Origin: Hypsibius dujardini
Lineage: Eukaryota; Tardigrada; Eutardigrada; Parachela; Hypsibiidae
Direction: 5' to 3'
DNA: 22,430 nt
Assembly (NCBI GenBank): GCA_001579985.1
Contig: LRSR01006358.1
Location: 1-22,430, forward strand
Shown here: positions 10,126 through 19,303 of the stretch, piece after piece
How positions within the stretch are numbered: position 1 is the stretch's first letter
Layout: each line of letters begins with the position of its first letter
Notes under the pieces: generated by a model
Databases searched by the model: none
Told to the model about the DNA's origin: nothing
The model's input: the letters and a program-made list of their open reading frames with translations, nothing else
Translations under genes and position numbers: made by a program

Positions 10126-11406
10126 TCAGTCATCCACCACTTTGGAAATGGTGACGTGTTGGATGATGTGGTCTTCGAACGGCCTCATCCGTTTGATGTG
10201 GCTACGCTCTTTCCAAGTAAAATTCTGCAAATAGAAGCAATCCATACTGCAATCGCGGAAAGAAAAGACTCAGCAACACAAATGAAGCCGCACCTCGTCA
10301 GCCACTCGTGGAAGACCTTCACCGGTGGAGATATCAACATGCCAGACCACTGTCTCCATCCAGGCGTTATCGGTGTTATCGACATGGTCCAAGTAGCCGG
10401 CGTACACCTGCTGAACAGCGAGGAATTTGGCGCCATCGTCGGGCGAACCGGGAAAGATTACAGCCCCCATCAACTGCAAATGAAACAAACTCACACACAG
10501 CCTGCAGAGGAAGAAAGGAACTAGACTCACTTTGTGCATGTGTTCCTCGTCCTCGGGTGGGGCTAAATCTTTCACGGGACCGTCTGGAAGGGCAAACAAA
10601 GACTCCACCAACTGCCACGCAGCGTGGAAACGATTGCGGAAGCCAAGTGTTTTGCTCTGAAAAACGGGGTAGCACGAGAACCAACTGACCAGTAGATGGA
10701 GAGGCATCGACAGCAAGTGCTTACCGATGGAAAGAGACTAGGGAGATTCGGGTACGTCGAAGTCTTCGCCACCAGAAAACGCAAGGCATCGTCTCTGAAG
10801 CGCGTCAGCACGACCTGGACACAGAGATTCGGGCCATACATGCAGAGATTGCCGCGGTCGGCGAGCCCAGTCCTTCCCACAATGTTCCTGCCGTGTGGAA
10901 CAAGCAGACAAATTGCAAACTGCATAGTTGATTAAAATCTAACAGATGCAAAACAGAGTTTGACAACGAAAACGCACCTCGGTAAGCCACGATGATCAAG
11001 TGCGTACTGGACCTGTCCCGCTTCCGTATCAGTAGGCGGGGCCACAGTCCGCCGATCAATTTTCTTCCCGCCAACAACGGCAGTTGCGTTCCAGCACCAA
11101 AACGCGGGATCCTTTCGAGGCCGGGAGGTGAATTCAGGATCAACGTAGTGTCGTTCGGCAACGGGGAAATCGTAGGTGTCTCGACAGTAACTTGGAGGTT
11201 TGTAATCGCTGAGTTCCGTCTACAGGCATAGAAACCCTCGAATGAGTAATGTACTGGCATCATCACACAAAGTTTATGAGCAAAGGAGACAGGAATACTT
11301 ACATCCCAAGACACTTTGTGGTCAGGTATGAGGAACCTTTTAATGCCAGTGCCGGGGTAAGGTGAGAGCCGACTGAGCTGATTTAATGTTCCCTCCTTCG
11401 CATGGC
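10126..11406 (-). other. NUDT9-homology (ADP-ribose-binding) domain of the TRPM2-like gene
   Basis: Six exons encode about 300 aa collinear with the C-terminal domain of TRPM2 and NUDT9: RFLIPDHKVSWD, YKPPSYC, GQVQYALDHRGLPRN, VGRTGLADRGNL, MYGPN, GYLDHVDNTDNAWMETV and a final segment with NFTWKERS and RMRPFEDHII. Between RFLVAKTSTYP and the NTDNAW motif, the expected box G-x5-E-x7-RE-x2-EE is absent. The local sequence SSKTLGFRNRFHAAWQLVES lacks the Glu residues that bind the metal. It is read as an intact but probably non-hydrolytic sensor domain. Confidence 0.85.
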
Positions 11407-11678
11407 CTGTCAGAAACATATACAGTTGTAGTCAACCTCGAGAAAGCTGCACCGTCAATAATTTAACCGGATTGACAAGAGCAACAGTTAGCAACGAAGA
11501 CAACAAATAATCCACACAAGTTATGATACAGATATGACCAGTCTATCTGTGCAGACGAACAGATACAAGTAAATGGTCGGAATCGGACAGCTCGACAAGC
11601 AAGCATCAAAGCACAGACAGGTAAACAAACAGATGGACAGGCAGTCAGATAGATAAGCAGGGAGACAGGAAAACAAAA

Positions 11679-11713
<35 letters not shown>

Positions 11714-12701
11714 TAAACAGACAGACAAACAGACAGCCATACATACAGACAGACACACAGACACACAGTCAGACAGGTGCTTAGAGGACTCAAAAATTCA
11801 GTGACATACCTTTCCTAGACATGTTATGTTTTATCTCTTCGAAATAGACCAATGACGCCTTTTCAAGCTGCTTCAATTTGTCGCTGAGACGAGCCAAACT
11901 TCCTCGAATTGCTTTCTGGTCATCAGCCAATCCTTTGAATCTGCAAACACCGAGGCTTGATGGACATGATGCGAGACCAAGGTCGAGGCCGACAAGACTC
12001 ACCTCGAAACTTGATCCTGGGCGATATTCTTCGCCCGTTCTTCGCGTTCTTTTCGCCGGTAGTACTCTTTGGTCAAGCCCATCCAGTAGCTGTACGACTC
12101 ATAACTCCGCTTTGCGGGAGCATGATTTTCCAACAGCTTGACAGTCCGAGGACCAACCAGTATCTTCTCCTTCTGTTTGCCCAATCCTTGTGTTTTCACG
12201 CAGCAGACGATGACCCAGTCAAAGGAGTAACTGAGAAAGGAAAACGGTGGAGGCAGAGCAGATCGGGAGGCGAAGTCAAGCACTGTGCGGTAACGCTGAT
12301 AGCGATAAATGAATTCCGAGTCTTCCTTCACTTTTATCATTGTGGCCCTGAAGAAAATACCAATTAAAAAAGTCGTCAAACATACCTGCAAGAAAGGTAT
12401 TTAATAAAAATGAGACTTCGTACGCAAAGAGAGCATTTAGGAGGACGACCAAGATCAATCGCATGATAATCCAGTATTGGATATTAAGGAGGTATGTCAT
12501 GACCCCTAAGGTAGGACAGGTGTAATTTTCATAATCCCCGATCCAACATTTATTAGCTGTTTCGTTGCGCAATCGCACAGCTTCACATCGGGGAGTACTG
12601 CAACAAAACAAATCAATGGCGATGGCGGCCGAAAGTCAACCACGAACCAGTCTGTCTGTCTCTGTCTGTCTCTGTTTGCCTGCCTGTCTATCTGTGAGTC
12701 C

Positions 12702-12744
<43 letters not shown>

Positions 12745-14223
12745 CCTTTATCTGTACGTTTCTCTGTCTGTCTGTCTGTCCCTCTATCTGTACGTTTCTC
12801 TGTCTGTCCGTCCGTCTGTGTGTCTAGCTAGCTATTTATCGGTTGGTACGCCACACCCGGAAAGGTGTGCGTGGGAGAAAGTTCCCTGGACTTACTACTC
12901 AATTTCGCCGAGGAAGGCAATGAACAGTGTGAAGAAGGCGCGGTAGAATCCCTTCCGCCAAGTCTCAATGCTGAATGGCAGATCCGGATACATTACACTT
13001 TGAAGCACGAACATATTGGCCACCTGAAAATGTAACGAAACCCTCAACAACAAAAAGAAACGACACAAAGAGGATGTGAACACATCTGGAGGAGCAACTC
13101 ACGATGAACGGCAGCGCCAAGCGAACAAATGACAAAAAGTCCACCGTAATCATACGTTTAATGCGGTAGACCATCGGTCCCAGTATCGAGTTCATCGGAA
13201 AGAATACCGATACCATACGGTAGTACATATAAAGCAGACCTGTAACGGACGTGATATCATACATAGAAGTTATGAACGCAACCACGAACCGTAATTGTAC
13301 ATACCGAAGGCCATGAGTGATCTGGTGTACAAAGGTCGGATAAAGTTGAAGTAGGTCTTAAAAATGGCCACCAGGAGCACAAATCCCGTTATGAAAGTGA
13401 TTTCCACGCCTCGCCGGAACAGACTGACTGGGAATCCATGATGGATCTGATACACGGTCCTAAACAAAAATAATGCGTTTTTGTGGACTGACCGAATCAT
13501 GTATCACTCCTGCCAACCGACCGCAATGCAATTTCCAAGACGTTGAACAGCGTCCAAATCAAGATGATCACATCCAGACCCAAGTCGTTGCAAGTGGGCA
13601 GAATGACCACAACGGAGAAAACGGCCAAGTAGATCCAGTAGAATAGTTGGAAAATCCAGAATTTCGTTCGGGGTGCGCTCCACAGATAATAGACCTTCTT
13701 CCACAATGGTAGGTTTCGGTTGATGAAGAGGTTGGATCCACTTGAGCTGGCAGGTGCTTCTGGCGCAGCATGTTTCAGTGAATGCCGGAATCTGGTGGAC
13801 TTATTCTTTCCTTCCAGTTCTGCCAGGACCTTCAACTTTCTCTCCGTGTTATCCACACCTTCTCTGTCGAAGAGGGAGTCTATGTGGAAAAGGTCTGAAA
13901 ATATAAAAAAAATAGCTTTTCATACATTTGAATGATACTCCAGCAAAGAACCAGTGACCTAGATGAACAATGGAACAATCGGACGGCAGACAGTGAGATC
14001 GAGAGACAGACAGGCAGTCAAGCAGACCGAACAAAAGACAGACAGACAGGCCGCTGGATGGACAAATGAATGAATAGACAAGAGATAAAGAGACAGACAG
14101 ACAGAGTAGTCAGACAGACAAACAGACAGAGAGAGATAGGCAAACAGACAAACATACAGACATACATAGATACAGCCAGATAAACAGTCAGACAGACTGA
14201 AAGACAGACAGACATACATACAT

Positions 14224-14264
<41 letters not shown>

Positions 14265-14265
14265 C

Positions 14266-14319
<54 letters not shown>

Positions 14320-17300
14320 TTAGTCAGTCACTTCGGCAGATCACATTGTCTCTTTACCATTCTTGTCTCGCTGTCCAACATTTTCGTAGCCGAGACGAGT
14401 CGTCTCGTTGATTGACCCTGAATCCACCTTATCATGCTCGACCCAAGAGAAATCTTTCACAAAATTCTTGGCCGGATACCGAATCCAAAAGTAAATCGGA
14501 AACACAAGGAGCGCGGAGACGACGAGCTTAAACTCTTCCGGGATACGCGAATTCCACGAATCTGTAATCTCCAATCCACCTTCCCAGAGGCGGTTCAACC
14601 AAATTTGGCACGCCTCATGAGCCAGGAAATACCTTAAAAGAAAATGGCAGTTAAGTGAACCACAACTTGCGCGTCGAGGAAGTGTACTCACTTGTTGCGT
14701 GATATGTAAGCCGCCTTGATGGGGGTGCGATCGTTGAAGTCCGGGAACTTCTGATTCAGCAGATCGAAGGTCCGGGCATTCGATTCCTTATAGCTCATGT
14801 CGAGCACGTCAATGGCCATGGTGCTGAATTCGCGACCCTGTGCGCTGACCCGGTCCGCCACGGACGTATCTGTGCTGCGGCTGTGCTGGGCTAGACCGCG
14901 AGCGAGCGCACTCACAAACAGCGCCATCGGAATGGGGTCTTCGCAGAACTTCCAGAGAGTTTTAGCCAGTTGGAAGCGGCCCATCAGGACGGCCCACACC
15001 ATCAACGCGTTCATTGCCTGCAAAAAGGCAAAAGTGTAAACTCGGTGGGAGCACAATTCGTAGACGTTGACAATATTGCTAAAGCACCCCCGCAGTTCAA
15101 ATCCCACCTTCCGCTCAGCATCGTACTCGTCGGTCACGAAAATTCCGAGATAATTGGACGAGAGGTCGTGCATGCTTAGGAAGTTACTGAATCCGGAAAG
15201 CTTCTCAATTATGCGGTTCAAATCTTTCGTTACGAAGGTCTCCTCGATGGTGTGCTCTAACACAATCACGATGAAACGTCGTTATAGGGTAGTTCGACTG
15301 TAAACGGTTTGTCTACCGTACCGAAGTAACGACGCGGAACTTGGTGCCAGACAACGTTGACGAAGAAGTCGTTATCCTCAGCGTGCCGGAACAGGTTGAG
15401 CAGGCGACTGTGGCTGAGGAAGCGGTGCAGCGCAAAGTCTTCCTCCATGAAGCGCTCAACAAACTTTTCCCGGCCCTTCCACATGAGTGCTTTCTCGAAT
15501 AGGTCGTTATCCACCTTTTAGTAAATCATTCCATTTTGAAGCTGTAAGAGATTCCCTGGTCTAGACGAACGTCATACCTGGAATATCTGCTCCTCATCCC
15601 GACCGAGGATTTTCGAGTCCGCAATGCCCGGCTTGTTGAGCTTCATTGTGAGGAGAAAGTCTGACCGGACCTGTTCCTTGAGGATATCTGCAATATATGT
15701 ACAGAGCTACTGCATTCAAACAATAATCGAAAGTCGTCAAGCCCGTACTAGTAGCTCTGGATCGAGCAGCGAAAACAGCTGGGAGGAAATAGTTATCCAG
15801 GTCGACCAAGTCTTCGCTGGATTCAACAACGCTGATGAGTTCCTTCTCCTTTTGGCTCCCGAGAATGACGCAGTCAATAATTCGATTTCGCATGAGGGTG
15901 AGGTCTTCGTCCTTCTTGGAGCCAGGAAAGGAGCGGGCAACACGCTTTGAAACATCTCGTCTGATGATGTCCATCGCACTGCGGTTGTTTCCGCTAGATA
16001 AATTCAAACGCAGACGATCATGATTCATGAAGATGCATATGACTGAGAAGCTCTGGCGATGAGAAGGGTATGAGGTGAAATCGGTAATTCGGTTCACTCC
16101 ATTTGATCGATAAATCGCCTCACTCAGGGGTTTCTCTTTGATGGAAGATGCTTGATTGTTTGATTTTCCGTACCATATCCTAGAATACTATAGCACGTCT
16201 AAAAATCAAACAATCAAGCACCCGCCATGAAAGAGAAATCCATTAGTGAGCCGATTTATCGACCAAGTGGAGGGTGAGCTGAAATACAGATTTCACCTCA
16301 TACTCTGAGTGGGGGGGGGGAACTGCGTACCGTTCTTTATGCTCCTCGTACGCGAAAGCCAGAATATCGGCCAGAAACCCAGTGCCCTTGATGACGAGAA
16401 CCGGTACGTCACTCTGCCAACGAATGAAGTGAATATCATTTCAGGCTTATTTCCCTATTTCACATAACTACTGTAGTAACTTCGAAAAAATATCTAATAT
16501 TGAATACTTCAATACGAATAATTAAAGATAAATCATTTTAGACGCCGTTCTGAATTTCACACCTTGAGGTAGTCGTGAACCATATCCAGGGCCCGCATAC
16601 CACCTTGAATAAGGACAGCGATCAGCGGCACTTGTTCATGGCAGACGGTTCCTTTCTGGTACGACACTTCGTCCACTCCTGAAATGCATGAATTTTGTAG
16701 CCGAATTGTGCGCCGTGGCGGTGGCTGGGATGCGACTGGCATCCTTAGTTGGGATGCGACTGGCATCCTTAGTTGGGATGCGACTGGCACCTGTATTCTG
16801 AACTTCGCGAACGAAAGTGGGATTTCTCCGCCGAGACACCTGGGCTGCTAGTTCGACAATAATCTGCGACCGCATGGCAGTTGCCACTTCTTGTTTGGGC
16901 TCCTTGACAAAGATGAAGTGGGTGTGAGAAGGGTTGACGTCACATTTCTCCGGATGATCTTCCGCGGCGTCATTGTCGTGTCCGTCCGTCTCATCCTATA
17001 TAATGTCGCATAAATAATCAACTCCTGCGGGCAGAGAAGGAGCAACTTGGTCAAGTCTTACGTCAGATCCTCTCAACAGGGACATAGGGACGACACCCAT
17101 CAGCAGAATTGCATGGCGCCGCTTTTTTAGATACCCTGAAATCGTAAAGACAATTATTTTTACCAGCATTATATTATTAAGTGGTCCTACGTCGATGAAT
17201 TCCTGTACCACAACAATACCTCGCACATAAACTTCATATTCTCGCTTCGATTGCCGGAACTGCAGCTCGTTGCGAACGGCGTTCCCGATCAAGCGAGATA

Positions 17301-18167
17301 TGCCGTAGTCCAGCCCGGAATCCAGAATCCACGTCTCCGTTGCATTGAGAAGCTAGAGATACACGGACGACGACGAATCATTTACAGATCCATCAATCTC
17401 ACCAGTATCGACGGTGCGGGTGTCGCGGGCACGTTCTCATTGCTGCCGTTTGACCTGATCTGCTCTAATTGCTAATACTAATATGAGATCACCGGTGTGA
17501 TCATGTGTTTAGTCATTGTTTTTCAGTCCTCTTGTTCCGGGCTCTAATCCTGGGAACGCACATTCCGTTCTGTTCTTTGAGGAGCTCCGTTCCCCGCCGT
17601 ACCAAAGGCCAAGCTTTCTCTCGTGTCCACATGCAAATTTTTAGTCTCTCTTCTTCTTCACGGCTACTGAAAGAGTCCCTTTTTCTTCCTGTCTTCCATT
17701 AAACTCTCCATCCAACATGCCTCGCGCGTGGCTTAATACTAGATTTTTATAAGCCGCCGTATCGACGGTGCGGGTTCACCTTGATAATGCCTTTCTGAAG
17801 GGCTGCCCGATGATCTTCATTCTTCCAAGCAGTGAATGAGCGAGTCCCGCTGACGAATGCTACAATAATGTCCGGGGAAGAGAGGGCCCATTGTTCGAGA
17901 ATCCTTGTGACGGTCCGTGAGACGGCAGCGGGGTCGTCAATTACGACCGAAGGCTTCCGCTATACAGAAGAGCAACAAGGAACAATATCAATGTCATAAT
18001 ATCGAAACCCTCATTTTGCAAGAGATATGTAAAAGTGACTAATATGTGTATGAGTCACTAAGGCATACTTGGAGAGATTCGTCGAACAGAAGAGGGTGTG
18101 ACCTTGGAGATTTGGCGGTGTGCTGGAATCCATTTAGTTCTTCATCCAACAGAGATTCCCTTTCCAT
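10126..18167 (-). CDS. TRPM2-like cation channel with C-terminal NUDT9-homology domain, about 26 exons
   Basis: Exons (5' to 3'): 18167-18069, 17959-17780, 17352-17220, 17135-17062, 16995-16791, 16678-16563, 16413-16331, 15993-15749, 15687-15578, 15514-15322, 15256-15108, 15017-14692, 14632-14358, 13894-13522, 13459-13305, 13239-13103, 13023-12896, 12597-12424, 12347-12003, 11940-11810, 11406-11303, 11219-10978, 10887-10725, 10656-10531, 10473-10294, 10224-10126 (TGA). All phases agree, giving 1514 aa (human TRPM2 1503). Residues 1-640 form the TRPM homology region (HTHFIFVKEP, LIQGGMRALD, VIKGTGFLADILAFAY, ALMVWAVLMGR). S1-S6 lie about 740-1065, with pore motif FLGEIE and S6 ending LLNALFA. 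A TRP-box-like RYQRYRTV follows, then a Lys/Glu-rich coiled coil (about 1130-1205). The NUDT9-homology region (1211-1514) contains IVGRTGLADRGNL and GYLDHVDNTDNAWMETV. By family it is a calcium-permeable channel gated by ADP-ribose, but the Nudix box is not recognisable. The start ATG 18167 is tentative: the frame is open to 18243, with a possible acceptor before 18210 leading to an unseen 5' exon. Confidence 0.92.
11630..11776 (-). repeat. CAGA-type microsatellite in TRPM2-like intron 20
   Basis: Degenerate then near-perfect CAGA/CAAA tetramers on the + strand (best 11681-11775), i.e. UCUG in the channel pre-mRNA. It lies between the exons ending at 11810 and starting at 11406. Cysteine-rich open frames across it are repeat artefacts. 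Confidence 0.93.
12651..12826 (-). repeat. TCTG-type microsatellite in TRPM2-like intron 17
   Basis: TCTG/CCTG tetramers on the + strand, i.e. CAGA in the channel pre-mRNA, lie inside the intron 12598-12895 between the pore exon and the S6 exon. The orientation is opposite to the tracts in introns 13 and 20. Confidence 0.93.
13990..14327 (-). repeat. CAGA-type microsatellite in TRPM2-like intron 13
   Basis: Interrupted then perfect CAGA tetramers on the + strand (best 14215-14322), i.e. UCUG in the channel pre-mRNA. They fill most of the 463-bp intron between the pre-S1 exon and the S1-S2 exon. Confidence 0.95.
15018..15107 (-). other. 90-bp in-frame intron without stop codons (TRPM2-like)
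   Basis: On the - strand the segment begins gtgggatttg after ...GAGCGGAAG and ends with a strong pyrimidine tract and tttttgcag. It is exactly 30 codons with no stop in the coding frame. Splicing joins ERK to AMNALMVWAVLM, which matches the usual TRPM arrangement. Retention would add 30 aa just before that helix. I treat it as an intron. Confidence 0.65.
16068..16303. mobile_element. Foldback (MITE-like) element with about 100-bp arms in TRPM2-like intron 7
   Basis: The left arm 16068-16167 and right arm 16202-16303 are imperfect reverse complements along their whole length. Perfect blocks include gtatgaggtgaaat, gataaatcg, tttctctt and gcttgattgtttgatttt. A 34-bp loop separates them. It sits in the intron 15994-16330, encodes nothing, and would form a long hairpin in the transcript. 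A MITE or an old inverted duplication fits best. Confidence 0.8.
16311..16320 (+). repeat. G10 homopolymer near the intron 7 donor of TRPM2-like
   Basis: Ten consecutive G on the + strand (C10 in the channel pre-mRNA) begin 11 bases into the intron, after the donor gtacgc. It is directly beside the foldback element. Confidence 0.9.
16725..16790 (-). repeat. 24-bp repeat (2.8 copies) abutting a 5' splice site
   Basis: Units 16725-16748, 16749-16772 and 16773-16790 share ttgggatgcgactggc. On the - strand the array starts exactly at the donor (CAG|gtgccagtcgc) of the 112-bp intron 16679-16790. Read as coding it gives a repeated ASRIPTKD octapeptide. The 112-bp length would shift frame and the phase is satisfied by splicing, so I call it intronic. 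Confidence 0.85.
17353..17779 (-). other. Intron 2 of the TRPM2-like gene (427 bp) with a 17-bp direct repeat
   Basis: No gene is supported inside. The 17-mer gtatcgacggtgcgggt occurs at 17405-17421 and again at 17759-17775. The second copy ends four bases from the exon edge at 17780. The segment between the copies is pyrimidine-rich on the + strand (17500-17700). Confidence 0.7.
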
Positions 18168-19303
18168 TTCCCGAGGTGCCGAATTATTTAGCTGTTCCAG
18201 TTCTACTGAACTAAAAAAAGCCACCGTATACACCGATTCGTCTCATATGCTATCAGCTGTCTCCGGAGAAAAAAACTCAATCCATTAATCAACGATCATA
18301 AATTTCAGGGACGATTAATTAATTGATTGATTGATTGGTTCCGGGAGAGATTAGAGCTTAGAGTTTAAAGACAGATAGATTAGCAGGAAAAATTTTCGAG
18401 TTCCCGTTATAGAAAGCCATCGGAACGACCTGCTCCGGAATATTATTATTGTGGCAAAAGTGCAGACGATGCTCAGTTTCGTCTAGCGGAACACGGAAGA
18501 AAGAAGCAATAAACCCTGACTTCTTACGTCAAAGCAAGAAGCGCCCTCCAAACCCTGCGATAGATCGATTGATTGCCTCATATGGACCCTCATGATAAAA
18601 AATTCTGGGAAAACAAATTACTACCGGGCATATTGCTGCTATTCCTGTACAGAAAATGCAAATCAAACGCCCAGCAAGTGCAAGTACAGTATAATGAGTA
18701 TATTAATTTTTAATGAACTTTTCGATGGCAAGAACAACTGTCGAGAACAGAAGACCAGCGCACAGCGCCGCACACTTATTAATCAACGCATTGCATCAGG
18801 AAATCAAGCAATCAGCGCACCGAGACTCACTTTAAACCTGTCCTCATGTTCTTGTGTCCGGTTTCCAATCCAAAAAAAACTTCAACTGCCCAGCGATTTG
18901 GACGCACACGAACGCGATTACGCTGCCAAATTTGCTGAGATGTCCATAAAAATGCAACTGCGTTTCCGTCCGATCCATGAAAATGAAAGGAGAAAGATAA
19001 GTCACGGACTAGCACGTAATAAAATGCAGGCACTAGTACTGTACATTGAACTGTTTACTGTAACAGTCAATTTTGCCAACATTTCTAAAAGGGAGACATA
19101 AATCGGAGCATCCTGTCGCGGCCTCTCGTGTACCGCTCTTACGGACTGTTTTGGTTAAGATCAGCTGATCAGCTGTTGCAAGTCAATTAGTACGAGTAGT
19201 TTCTGGCTTTCTGCGGCATTTTAGTTTAATTACTTCAATGTTTTTTATCCCTCCTCGAACTGTCCAGCTAATTTGTGCAAAATTTCGAGCAATTTCCATT
19301 TGC
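18168..19303. other. Divergent intergenic region between TRPM2-like and AASDHPPT genes
   Basis: The two genes are transcribed away from this stretch, so both promoters are expected here. It contains a TTAATTAATTGATTGATTG-type run (18313-18338) and other GATT motifs. A 169-aa + strand frame (18592-19101) shows no family I recognise, no matching splice context and no repeat; I do not call it a gene. Untranslated exons of either neighbour could lie here. Confidence 0.5.

Noticed and set aside
10156-10935. Several + strand frames of 79-126 aa
   Set aside because: They are shadows of the - strand exons encoding the NUDT9-homology domain.
13959-14315. Long frames rich in Cys, Leu, Ser and Val across CAGA/TCTG tracts (also near 11500-11790, 12565-12831, 20980-21208)
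   Set aside because: They are translations of microsatellites, which stay open because the tetramer lacks stop codons. Flanking exons show these are introns or spacers.
18592-19101. 169-aa + strand open frame between the TRPM2-like and AASDHPPT genes
   Set aside because: No recognisable family, composition unlike neighbouring coding exons, and it sits in the expected divergent promoter region. It could be tested with RNA-seq.
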